NCBI GenBank assembly: GCA_030544235.1 | Contig: CM060466.1 | Location: forward strand, 4,286,592 to 4,350,591 | Direction: 5' to 3' | Length of the DNA stretch: 64,000 nucleotides | Source of the DNA: Lepturacanthus savala | Taxonomy: Eukaryota; Chordata; Actinopteri; Scombriformes; Trichiuridae | Made by a program: the position numbers and the translations under genes | Notes under the pieces: model-generated | What the model saw: only the letters and a program-made list of their open reading frames with translations | The model's database searches: none | What the model was told of the DNA's origin: nothing | Shown here: one piece after another, positions 23,940 through 43,990 of the stretch | Layout: the number at the start of each line of letters is the position of its first letter | How positions within the stretch are numbered: position 1 is the first letter of the stretch

Positions 23940-24640
23940 GTATATAAAGTAGTTAAACTAGCTAATTGTATATAGTTAAACTAGCTAATTGTGTATAAAG
24001 TAGTTAAACTAGCAAATTGTATATAGTTAAACTAGCTAACTATATAAAGTAAAACTAGTTAACTATATAGTTCAACTAGCTAACTGTATATAAAGTAGTT
24101 AAACTAGCTAATTGTATATAGTGAAACTAGCTAACTATATAAAGTAAAACTAGTTAACTATATAGTTCAACTAGCTAACTGTATATAAAGTAGTTAAACT
24201 AGCTAATTGTATATAGATAATCTAGCTAACTATATAAAGTAAAACTAGTTAACTATAGTTCAACTAGCTAACTGTATATAAAGTAGTTAAACTAGCTAAT
24301 TGTATATAGTTAAACTAGCTAACTATATAAAGTAAAACTAGTTAACTATATAGTTCAACTAGCTAACTGTATATAAAGTAGTTAAACTAGCTAACTGTAT
24401 ATAGTTAAACTAGCTAACCGGATATAAAGTTGTTAAACTAGCTAATTGTATATAGCTAAACTAGTTAACTGGACATAGTTAAAATAGCGAACTGGATATG
24501 AAGTAGTTAAACCAGCTAACTGTATATAAAGTAGATAAACCAGCTAACTGTATATAAACTAGTTAAACTAGTTAACTGGATATAACGTAGTTAAACTAGC
24601 TAACTGTATATAGTTAAACTAGCTCCACATCCAGCAGGTA
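23940..24640. repeat. TA-rich minisatellite with higher-order units
   Basis: Short units built on AGTTAAACTAGCTAACTGTA and TATAAAGTAAAACTAGTTAA recur about 28 times. A super-unit of roughly 90-95 bases repeats four times between 24000 and 24400. CTAG cores make each unit partly palindromic. Confidence 0.9.
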
Positions 24641-25381
24641 AACAGTAACATGCTGCTAAACACTGATGCTGCATATTAATAATCTGATGATTCATATAGA
24701 ATAACACAACAAATATAATCAAATTGTTAATATTGTGTTTTAGTTTTCTGTCCTCATTATGTATCTTAATTTAATATTATTACAGGTCAGGGGTGGCACA
24801 TTCATATATTATTAAAATAGAAAATAATACAATTTTTAAAGTCTTTACAAAATAGATCAGTTATACTGCAAAAAACACAGTGTGTGTACAGTGTTTCAGC
24901 TTCTTTCTTTTGTTTTTTATAAAACACACATCCATTAATGTACATAACCATGAAACAGACCATTGAGACATTTATTGCTGCATTGAAATGTTAAAGTTAA
25001 ATTTAATAAAAAAAAAAAAACATGGAGTTGACATCCTCCCATTCTAAAGGCTGCTGTTACTCAACAAACTCAGTCTGACAAAAATCCTCCAAAAACACAG
25101 GAATTCAGAATTGAAAACTCTATTTAAAAAGATAAATTACAATCCATTTAGGTTTAATTGCAGCCCTGGTTTTGTCTTTTGTGTATTTTCACCTCCAGTC
25201 TTTAACTAAAAGGAGTTTTACTGTGTACTAAAATGTTCCTTTTCTATTAAACGTGTTTTATTTGGCTACTTTCAATATAAAATAATGTATTATTTTACTA
25301 TAAAGTTAAATCATTTGAGTGGTAATTAAATAAAGCAGAGCATAACGGAATATAATGAAATACTGAAATTTACGAGTGACT

Positions 25382-25575
25382 ATGAACGCACCACCCAGCT
25401 GGAACACCGGAAACTAACTCATACGAAACCGGAAATACATCAAACACGTGACTCAACCCTCGGTGGTTCCATTTTCTGGCAGCGATATATTTTCGTTGTT
25501 TTCTCGTTATATTATAAAAACACATTTGTTCATTTCCATTTATTTTTGTTGGACTGAAACGACGAAACCGTGAAG
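25382..25575 (+). promoter_or_regulatory. cwc25 promoter and 5' UTR
   Basis: Upstream of the cwc25 start there is no TATA box, but two CCGGAAA/CCGGAAAT words (about 25407 and 25431) resemble ETS sites common in housekeeping promoters, and a CACGTG E-box lies at about 25446. The leader GAAACGACGAAACCGTGAAG precedes the ATG at 25576. Confidence 0.5.
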
Positions 25576-34429
<8,854 letters not shown>

Positions 34430-34712
34430 AGGAGCCACCGAGTCCAGGAACTGGTTAAAAACAACAGGAACTGGCAGCAAGAGTTTTAAATCTGTGTCTG
34501 GCTGGATGGTGGATGGTGTATGGTGTGCTTTTATTTTGAAAAGCAGCATCCACACTGGCATTTCTTCACTCTAGAAAACCAGAACCTCTTGATGTCTGTG
34601 ATCTGAACTGTGTAAAGTATATATTTTTAGGTTTTACTTACTTTTATCTTGTTGTTTTTTTCTTTTGTATTATATCTTTATTACTTAATGTACTCCTGTG
34701 AGTAGAAACTGG

Positions 34713-34718
34713 AATAAA
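34713..34718 (+). terminator. cwc25 polyadenylation signal
   Basis: AATAAA about 285 bases after the cwc25 stop codon, followed by a T/GT-rich stretch (GTTATTTGTTGTTGTC). Confidence 0.7.
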
Positions 34719-34829
34719 AGAATATTTCCAGAACTGTTATTTGTTGTTGTCACTGAAATTCTACAGGATTAATATTCTGATCAATAAAACATGCAGAGTA
34801 TAAACTTAGATTTTAAGGGCTGGGCGGTT

Positions 34830-35999
34830 TACCATTTCATACTTTTTTAATTTTTTGTTTTATGATGAATTTTTATTAGGAAACCCAAAGCTAAAATTAT
34901 GGAATATTAATTTTTAATCAGGAATAAATAAATAAATGACACAGTACATGCATAAATATACCAGTAAAGGTCAATATGTATTTAATTTTTAATTTAATTA
35001 ATTTATCAAATAAATTAATTTTTGTATTATTTTACCATTTATTTGATTTTCCACTTTATTTATTAATTTCAAAATGAAAAAATTAATTTAAAAAATTAAA
35101 TTAAGATTCATTTTCACCCCATTCATTCTCACCTTAATATATAAAATGGAAAAAATAAATAAAAATTAAATAAATTCATGTTCAAATGGGAAAGTGAATA
35201 ATTAAAAAATAAGTAATTTTTACCATTTATTTGATTTTCCACTTTATTTATTAATTTTAAAATGAAAAAATTAATTTAAAAATTATTTAAAGACATTATT
35301 ACAATTTATTAAAATAAAAAAAATTCTAACATTTCATTATTCATTCATTCAACGTGAAAAATATTTAGATTTTTTAAATTTAGTTCAATATTTAGTAGAA
35401 TTTTATTGACCAATAATTGATCTTATTTCAGATTTTTTCTATTTCTTGATTTTTTTTTAAGAAAACTAAATTTAAAAAAATTTTAAAATCGTTTTTATCT
35501 AATATGTTTGCCTTTTCTTCATATTTAAATTTTTTATTCTCACAATATTTGCATTTTTTTTCTTATATTTATAACTATCTCATAATTTGGATGTTGTATC
35601 TCCAAAATAAATAAATAAAAATATTTTAAATCAATAAAATTATCTGCCAATGGAATAATAATTATAATTATAGTAAATATTGGCCTAATTGTACTGTTTT
35701 TCAGGTTATTTATATAACCCAAAAGGAATTTAATTCATTAAGTTTTTCAAGTTTACAGTTGAGCAAATATTAATTAAAATAATTTATTTTTTTTTAATAA
35801 TTGCCAACAAATAATAAAACGTCTTATAACATTTTTGTCATTCATTATTTTCCTGAAAACTACTTAAATATTAAACAGTTCATTAATTAATTATTAATTA
35901 ATTAACTTAAATTATTAAATATTAAACAGAGCTCATTTGACATGAAACTGAATTTTTCCCCATTTGTTTCAATTTCACTTCACCTCAGACTAACTATGC
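34830..35999. repeat. AT-rich intergenic stretch with dispersed element
   Basis: 34915-35340 carries a copy of the dispersed AT-rich element seen at 29390, partly duplicated within itself (TTTATTTGATTTTCCACTT occurs twice). 35340-36000 is very AT-rich and shows no gene. Confidence 0.6.
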
Positions 36000-36227
36000 C
36001 TGCGCCGGTCTCTGACGCGTCAGCCAATCACAGCAGCGCGTTGCACGGCGTTCTCTTATCCAGCCAATGAAATTTGAGCTGGGCGGTGACGTAGCGCGGA
36101 TCACCCCGCCCCCGTGTTCCGGGTTTCTTCTAAATCGTGTAGTCACTGCGGGAAGCTAGCAGCTCCTGTTACAGCCGAGAGGAGTTTATAGAGCTGAAGC
36201 TGCTTTATAAAACACCACGGTTCCACC
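36000..36227 (+). promoter_or_regulatory. psmb3 promoter with two CCAAT boxes
   Basis: A GC-richer island with CAGCCAAT at 36021-36028 and again at 36061-36068, spaced 40 bases, fits paired NF-Y sites. CCGCCCCCGTG lies near 36106. No TATA box is seen. The 5' UTR runs into CCACCATG at 36225-36230. This is typical of a TATA-less housekeeping promoter. Confidence 0.6.
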
Positions 36228-39200
36228 ATGGTAAGAAAACACGCAGCGCTTCATGGTGTCTTTTTAAAGTGTTGTGAGTTTTAAAAACTAGCGTTGGAAC
36301 GTTGCTGCAGTTTGGCTAAGCTAACGGTGTTAGCCTCTTAGCATGCTCATCAATGGTAGCTCACTTCTAAACTACTTGGCTAAACTAATATATTTTAATA
36401 TAATAATATGATGCTTTCTTCGCTGAAAACTTAATACTATAATAATATAAAATATGTCTGTAGCGGTAAAAAAAAGAATAAAACAGCTGCAGCAGGTGGG
36501 TTGTGTCATTATTAGCTTAGCTAGCAGCTAATGAGCTAATGTTACACAGCGTTATGTTAAACTCACGATGTTTCACTACAGCAGATGAACTTAAACTAGA
36601 GCTGCAACGAGTAATCGATTAGTTGGAAACTATTACCTTAATTGACAACTATTTTAATAATTGATCGATCAGTTTGAGTGATTTTTAAGAAGAAAATGTC
36701 CAAATTCTCTGGTTCGAGCTTCTCTCCTGTTTATTTTCTGGTTTCTTTAGTCTCTATAATATTAAACTGATATGAAACACTGATCCACATGTGGATAAAA
36801 AATAAATAAAACTAATCAATGGTATAATTGGTTATTAGAACAGTCGTTAGCTGCAGCCATAATTTAAATGATCTAAATCAGATATTTTAGTTGAAGCTTC
36901 TGTCAGCATCTGCTCTATACATTGAAATGAATCAATTAATTCATATTTTAGTCCTCTGTATATGCATCATATCCTACAATTATTACCTTTTGTCTTTTAC
37001 TGTTTCCCGTATGTCTGTCCTTTAATGTATGTTGTTAATTTGTCTGCAGCTAACAGTCCTTTTCATTAGCAAATAATCCAATAATTTAATTTATAATTAA
37101 ATTAGATGCTAGATTAGATGTACAGCAGTTATATAATTACTCAACAGTTGTGTTGTCTTTGTTATATCATGTTATTTCCTTGTAATAATCCTCTAGGGAA
37201 ATATATTTTAATTAGTTTTCATCTTCAACTCAGATTTTCGAGACAAGAAAAGGAGAGCTGAAACTTATGACTATTCCAATAGTAGAAAAGAGAAGCTGGA
37301 ACCAGAGACTTGGGACATTTTCTACTTAAAAATCACTCAAATTGAATAATCAATTATCAAACTTGGTGATTAATGTAATAGTTTGCAAAGATAAACTAAT
37401 AGATAAACTTCTGACAAACAGTCTGGGAAGAAGAAGACATTACTGTCCTAACTGATTTAGACAAGAATACTTTCTACACTTTCACCACAGGAGATTTAGA
37501 AAACTTTTGAACAATTTATAACTCGGTCATCAAAATCCTGATATGTCCTCATTAATGAGGACGTTTTGCAGTGATGATTCCAGCTCTGACTTCAGCACCG
37601 ATCTCTTCTCTCCTTCTAGTCGATCATGTCTTTATAACTGTTTCTCCTCTCTATTTCTAGTCGATCATGTCATAGAACGGTCTCTTCTCTCCTTTATTTC
37701 TAGTCGATCGTGTCGTATAACGCTCTCTTCTCTCTTATTTCTAGTTGATCATGTCATATAACTCTCTCCTTTATTTCTAGTCGATCATGTTGTATAACGC
37801 TCTCTTCTCTCTTATTCCTAGTCGATTGTGTCGTATAACGGTCTCTCCTCTCCTTTATTTCTAGTCGATCATGTCATATAACTGTCTCTCCTCTATTCCT
37901 AGTCGATCATGTCGTATAACGCTCTCTTCTCTCTTATTCCTAGTTGATCATGTTGTATAACGCTCTCTTCTCTCTTATTCCTAGTCGATCATGTCGTATA
38001 ACGCTCTCTTCTCTCTTATTCCTAGTCGATCATGTCGTATAACGCTCTCTTCTCTCTTATTCCTAGTCGATCATGTCGTATAACGCTCTCTTCTCTCTTA
38101 TTCCTAGTCGATCATGTCTTTATAACTGTTTCTCCTCTCTTATTCCTAGTCGATCATGTCGTATAACGCTCTCTTCTCTCTTATTCCTAGTCGATCATGT
38201 CGTATAACGCTCTCTTCTCTCTTATTTCTAGTCGATCATGTCATATAACTGTCTCTCCTCTATTTCTAGTCGATCATGTCGTATAACGCTCTCTCCTTTA
38301 TTTCTAGTCGATCATGTCGTATAACGGAGGGGCCGTCATGGCCATGCGGGGGAAGAACTGCGTTGCCATAGCGTCAGACCGGAGGTTCGGCATCCAGGCT
38401 CAGATGGTCACCACAGATTTCCAGAAGGTTTTCCCAATGGGCGACAGGCTGTACATCGGGCTGGCTGGACTGGCCACGGACGTCCAGACAGTGTGAGTGG
38501 GTCTCAATGGGTGTAGTTTGTTTTTCCTATAGTGCTCTGATATGTATGTGCCAGTGATTTTAGATGTTTTATAATAAAGTGAAGGAACCCTATTAAATAA
38601 ATGACTCCTTACATAAATAAATATACCAGTAAATGTGCATATTTATTTAATTTTCAATTTAATTAAATCAAAATAAATTATTTGATCTATTTCCCATTTA
38701 TTTTTTTATTTATCAATTTTAAAATGTATTTATTTATTCCTCATCAATTTTCACCTCAATATATAAAAAGGAAAATAAAATTTAAAATTAAATAAAATTA
38801 TGTGCAAAGAGAAAATAACACAAATAGGAAATAAACACTAGTAAATTAAATAAATTAATTTATTTTAAATTATAGCAGTTCTCTATATAAATGGTCGTCA
38901 TGGTGGAATTATGGTTAAAATAAATTATTCTCCTTTTTTTGGGACATTTTCTTCTTAAGAAATGACTCTAACATGTCAAAACATGGCTGAAAATAAGATA
39001 TTCGCACTAAATTTGATGATAAATGTCGTTAAAACTGGTGAAATGATCTGTTAATGCAGCAAGACACTTACACTCGCTAAGAAATCTTAATTGTTTTAAG
39101 ATTTCATTTAAACTAAAATATGCAAATGGTCCTAAATTCGCTCATGATGGAATTATGGTGAAAATAAATGATTCTCCTTTTTTCTTGGAGCCCCTGTCAC

Positions 39201-42200
39201 CTTTAACATGACTGAGAATAACATCTAAACACTAGAAATCTTATTTTTAATAGTTCCAATTACTTGTAATAGAACTTACTGAAGCTCATTAATAAGGTAA
39301 ATATAGGCAAATAATTAAATGAGTTAATTACTGCGTTTAAAAGCCTAAATTCTTGACTCTATTAATAGTAGAAGGTAATTGCCTTGGTTATATATCATTA
39401 CTGATGAATAATGAGTAACCGGAGCCTGATTCCACTGCTTCTGTCTTTGTTTTAGATCCCAGAGACTGAAATTCCGACTGAACCTGTACGAGCTGAAGGA
39501 AGGACGCCAGATCAAACCCAAAACCTTCATGAGCATGGTGTCCAACCTGCTGTATGAGAAGAGGTGAGAGGAACACAAAGAAAAAGAAGGAACATTCCCA
39601 CAAAGTTGATATAAATCTGATGCAGATTCACCCTCTTGACAATAATCAGCTTCATCATTCTGAATCATTTGGATTCAGCAAAAGACGTTTTCATTTTATT
39701 GAGAGAATAAAACGTTCAGGTTTTTATTTATTCAGGCAGGCGAAAAATATTTATGCATTTTTCCACTAGTGCCACTGCTGTTGCACTAAGTTGAGATTTA
39801 TTTAATTATTTTATCCCGTCTGTGAATTAAACGCCTAAGAAACGGAGATAAAGGCATGTTTTTTTGCTTTTTAAACATTTTTTTCCTTATTTTATGTGAA
39901 TTTGTCTGGTGTTTGATGATCTAGCTGCTATCTGGGGAATTAAATTTCCATGGGAATTAAAAGGAATAAATTAAATAAAATAAACTACACCACTGGAATG
40001 TTGGCACTTAAACCATTTAAGCCTATGAGCTTTTAAGTCCATGACTCATTTTATACTTAAAATAGAAACTGGAGATGTTGAGCAAGTTTTAAGTAAGTTT
40101 TTCCTGTGATTTTATTTAGAGTATTATGATTTTCAAACCTGATGTAAATGTCTATTTAATTATTCAAGTCTCTAGATGGCAAACAACGACTATAACAGCC
40201 ATTAAAATGATATTTTCTGCAGATAAAGGAATAGAAAGTGGAAAAAATAAATACAGAACATGATTGTTATTGACTGATATAATTATATGCATGAAAGAAA
40301 TCTGGGTTCCATTGAATTAACAGGAAACTTAGAGATAGTTGCAGCGTAATATTGGCTGAAAAACAACCGGATTTAAAGGGATAGTTCAACGTTTTTGATC
40401 TTTAGTTGCAACCAGCTGTACAGGGAGGTCAAAGGTCAAGCATAGAAGGTTAACAGTCCTCGTGGTGTCTCCCTCTCTAGGTTCGGGCCCTACTACATCG
40501 AGCCTGTGATCGCTGGACTGGATCCTAAAACCATGGAGCCCTTCATCTGCTCCCTGGACCTGATCGGCTGCCCCATGGTGACCGAGGACTTCGTGGTGAG
40601 CGGGACGTGCTCGGAGCAGATGTACGGGATGTGTGAGTCGCTGTGGGAGCCCGACATGGTGAGAAGAAATATTGGCTGAATACCCGATATCAGAATAATA
40701 TAATAATATAGCATAAAGAGTCTTAGACGAGCGGTTCACCCTGAAACTCATAAGAACTAGACCCCGTCTGATAAAATGTTTAATAGTGTAGGAAACATGA
40801 GGCCAGAATTATGTCGGACTGAAACTGCTATTATAAATAATAATAAATAAAAATATAATCACTTAGTGAATGAATAAATATACCAGTAAATGTTTATTTT
40901 TTAATTCATAAAATTAATTTATGTATTTTCCCATTTATACTATATATTTTTTATTCATTTATTTATGTATAAATACTCAATATATATATATATTTAATGG
41001 GCCAGATTTAAATTTCTAGTGGTCCGGTTCTGGCCCCCGGGCCACATTTTTGACCCCCCTGCTTTCATTTATTTTAGATATATTCAAATATTGAATATAT
41101 TCAAATATAAATATCAGATATTTCATTTTTTAAAATTATTCATTCAAGTTTTTTAAAAAGTGTGTGTGTGTGCGTTCGTGTGCGTGCATGCATAAGTGTG
41201 TGTTCGTGTGCGTGTGTGTTTGCGTGTTTGTGTGCATTGGTGTGTCTTTGTCGTGTGTGTGCGTTCGTGTGTGTGCGCGTGTGTGTGTTCGTGTGTGCGT
41301 TGGTGTGTGCGGGTTGGTGTGTGCGTTGGTGTGTGTGTGCGTGTGTGTTCGTGCATGCGTGTGTTTGTGCGTTCGTGTGTGTGCATTTGTGTGTGCGGGT
41401 TGGTGTGTGTGTGTGTTCGTGTATATGCGTGTGCGTTGGTGTGTGTTCCCTTAATGTAATTGTACATATTGAGGTGAAAATGAATGAATGAATACATAAT
41501 TAAATAAATATATATATTTTTTAATTTAAAATGAATAAATAAAATGGAAAATCAAATAAAAGGGGGAAATGATACATAATAAAATTAATTTATATTATAT
41601 TTATATATTAATTTAATTTCACTTTCTGGGGGTTACCTATAACTTTCTTAGAAAACATCTTAAAACACAAATCTTATCAGATGCATCCACGGTCTAGTTT
41701 TATTATTATTATTAATATTATTAAATGCATTGTAATTTTAAACATCATATCTCAGCAGTTAAAAATCAGGGGCCATTTTTCCCTTTGCACATTTAATTTA
41801 ATTCACATTTAATTTGAAATTTTATTTACCTTTTTTTTATAAATTGATGTGAAAATGAATGGGATGATTGAATAAATAAAATACATTTTAAAATAAGTAA
41901 TTTTACAAATTAATTAAATGAAAATTAAATAGACATTTACTGGTTTATTTATTTATGTACTAAGTCATTATTTAATTAAAACATTTATTTTTTTTCCCAT
42001 AAATTAACTGATAACTGTTAATTTCCAGGAGCCAGACGACCTGTTTGAGACCATCTCCCAGGCGATGCTGAACGCTGTCGACAGGGACGCTGTGTCTGGA
42101 ATGGGCGTCATCGTACACGTCATGTGAGTCAAGTTACAACAAACGGTTCACGGCTGTGGTTTAATGCAGTTAATGATGTTTCTTCTTATTTGCTGCAGTG

Positions 42201-42247
42201 AGAAAGACAAAATCACCACAAGAACCCTGAAGGCCAGGATGGACTAG
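36228..42247 (+). CDS. psmb3: Proteasome 20S core subunit beta type-3 (6 coding exons)
   Basis: Coding exons: 36228-36230 (only the ATG), 38308-38492, 39456-39563, 40481-40658, 42029-42123 and 42199-42247, all GT-AG with continuous frame. The product is 205 residues, the same length as human PSMB3. It begins MSIMSYNGGAVMAM and ends KDKITTRTLKARMD. Beta-3 is a non-catalytic Ntn-hydrolase-fold subunit of each inner beta ring of the 20S proteasome; there is no processed N-terminal Thr nucleophile. Markers are SDRRFGIQAQMVTTDFQK, GLAGLATDVQTV, NLYELKEGRQIKP, GPYYIEPVIAGLDP, VSGTCSEQMYGMCESLWEP and NAVDRDAVSGMGV. The first intron ends in a tandem array that copies the exon 2 acceptor and exon start 17 times; the copy at 38308 is chosen because only it continues into the protein. 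Confidence 0.97.
36598..36859. mobile_element. Non-autonomous DNA transposon relic in psmb3 intron 1
   Basis: The left end AGAGCTGCAACGAGTAATCG and right end GTTAGCTGCAGCC are imperfect inverse complements. The interior phrase AAGAAGAAAATGTCCAAATT is shared with 46505-47109. This wording (gctgcaac...gttgcagccct) is common in fish genomes and probably hAT-related. Confidence 0.6.
37600..38307 (+). repeat. ~41-bp tandem array copying the psmb3 exon 2 splice acceptor
   Basis: The unit is a pyrimidine tract, CTAG, then TCGATCATGTCGTATAACG. Copies of the exon-start position lie at 37620, 37661, 37704, 37745, 37781, 37822, 37865, 37903, 37944, 37985, 38026, 38067, 38108, 38150, 38191, 38232 and 38270; the true exon start is 38308. 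Spacing is 36-43, mostly 41. Nearly all copies keep the pyrimidine tract and the TAG, so they look like usable 3' splice sites. Unit length is not a multiple of three. Confidence 0.95.
38590..38880. repeat. Dispersed AT-rich element, psmb3 intron 2 copy
   Basis: Shares AATATACCAGTAAATGTGCA, TTTTCACCTCAATATATAAA and the downstream AAATAACACAAAT wording with copies at 29390 and 34915. Further pieces lie at 40855-40920 and, inverted, 41850-41975. Confidence 0.65.
41157..41450. repeat. Interrupted (GT)n microsatellite in psmb3 intron 4
   Basis: About 290 bases of GT mixed with GTTC, GTTG, GCGT and GCAT variants. Frames on both strands stay open and are artefacts. Confidence 0.95.
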
Positions 42248-42351
42248 AGCTGCTGCTGCTGCTGCTGCCAACCACATTCAACACATGCTTTTTGTATAAA
42301 AACCATAAATAACAATTGTACTGTTTGTTTTTTTTCTTATTGATACTGTTC

Positions 42352-42357
42352 AATAAA
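42352..42357 (+). terminator. psmb3 polyadenylation signal
   Basis: AATAAA 105 bases after the psmb3 stop, in TGTTCAATAAACG, followed by a GT-rich stretch (GTTGTTATTATTGG). Confidence 0.8.
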
Positions 42358-42419
42358 CGAACATAGGTTTAAACAATGTTGTTATTATTGGAGGAATTTG
42401 CACAACATCAGATCTCAGA

Positions 42420-43620
42420 TCTTTGTTATATACATGGAAGGGCATCCTTGAGGGCACTACCACATTTTTTTCCACTAGAAGGGCACCATAGAGGGCAATA
42501 TCACATTCATCCACTGGAAAGGTACCATAGAGGACGTCTTAACACATTTTGTCCACATAGAGGGCACCTTATCAGGTCTTGTCCACTGGAAGGGCACCAT
42601 TGAAGGTACATTATTGTGTTCTATCCACTGAAAGGGTATCCTAGAGGTCACTTTATTACATTTTATTTGGAAGGTACCATAGAAGGCACCTTATCATGTT
42701 TTATCAGCTGGAAGGACATCCTAGAGAGCACTACCACATTTTTCCCCACTGGAAGGGCACCATAGAGGACACATTATCATAGTATATTCACTGGAAGGGC
42801 ACTGTAGATGACATCTTATCAGGTCTTGTCCACTGGAAGGGCACCATAGAAGGCATCTTATCACATTTTGTCCAATTGAAAGGCACCCTAGAGGTCACTT
42901 TATTACATTTTGTTTATTTGGAAGGCACCTTATCATGTTTTATCCACTGGAAGGACATCCTAGAGAGCGCTATCACATTTTTCCCCACTGGAATGGCACC
43001 ATAGAGGACACATTATCATAGTATATCCACTGGAAGGGCACTGTAGATGACATGTTTTGTCCACTGGAAGGGCACCATAGAAGGCACATTATTGTGTTCT
43101 ATCCACTGAAAGGGCATCCTAGAGAGCAATATCATTTTTTTCCACTGGATTGGTAGCCTAGATGGCATATTATCATGTTATATCCACTGGAAGGGCACTG
43201 TAGACGGCATCTTATCACATTTTGTCCAATTAAAAGGCATCTCATCACATTTTGTCCACTGGAAGGGCACCATAGAGAGCAATATCACATTTCATCCACC
43301 GGAAGGGCACTGTAGATGGAATCTTATCAGGTTTTGTCCACTGGAAGGGCACCATAGAAGGCACATTATTGTGTTCCATCCACTGGAAGGGTATCCTAGA
43401 GAGCAATATCACATTTTATCAACTGGATTGGTACCCTAGATGGCACATTATCATGTTATATCCACTGGAAGGGCACCCTAGAGGGCACCTTATCACATTT
43501 TATCTACTTTAAGGGCATTACAGAGGACATTATTATGTTTTTTCCCCACTGGACGGGCACCATAGATGCCACATTTTATCCAATTTGAGAGCACCAAAGA
43601 AGACACTGTCATGTTTTATA
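42420..43620. repeat. Degenerate ~40-bp minisatellite downstream of psmb3
   Basis: About 28 diverged units of TCCACTGGAAGGGCACCATA then GAAGGCACATTATCATGTTT. Pairs and triples of units recur in order, for example around 42730-42860 and 42980-43100. No gene is seen. Confidence 0.9.
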
Positions 43621-43699
43621 ACCTCTTGAAGTTATATTTCATGTTTATTTAACACTAGGCTATCAAATTAACCTTTATTTATTTTTTTAATGTATATTT

Positions 43700-43990
43700 T
43701 ATCACCACGTTGCTAAGCAACAGCCGTTCACCCTCCGTCCAGCAGGCGGCGGTGTTCAGACTCGTCGTGGCGGCGCTGAGGAGCCTCAGACCCGGGGAAG
43801 AGAGAACCAAACACCCCTCTGGTGAGGCCGCACTCGGTGCAGGCTGCCAGGGAAAGGTTAAACCCGTCCAAACCCGTCCGAACCCGGTTAAAATACCACC
43901 GGAGTCCTCCCGGTACCTGCCTGTGAAAGAACTCATCGGAAAACGGTCAAGAAAAACGGTAAAGTTGAATCCACCGCCATGTACAGGTTG
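43700..43990 (+). promoter_or_regulatory. Candidate promoter / first exon of ZNF318-like copy A
   Basis: A CpG-containing GC-rich island begins directly after the psmb3-side minisatellite. CTCCGTCCAGCAGGCGGCGG weakly resembles the start of the copy B island at 52493 (CCTCCGGCCGGCAGACGGCG). A possible donor is CTCTGGTGAGG near 43818. The link to the coding exon at 47220 is inferred from position only. Confidence 0.35.

Larger units (their letters stand above)
20961..25381. other. sp6-cwc25 intergenic region
   Basis: No gene is seen. The region is AT-rich and contains a GT tract, a Tc1-like foldback between TA tracts, and a TA-rich minisatellite, each listed separately. 21240-22240, 22820-23930 and 24640-25380 show no recognisable element or coding pattern. 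Confidence 0.5.

Noticed and set aside
37543..37761. 72-codon frame over the acceptor array
   Set aside because: Reads the 41-bp repeat out of the psmb3 frame. At most it is part of mis-spliced messages.
41153..41497. Cys-Val-rich and His-Thr-rich frames
   Set aside because: Translation of an interrupted GT tract in psmb3 intron 4.
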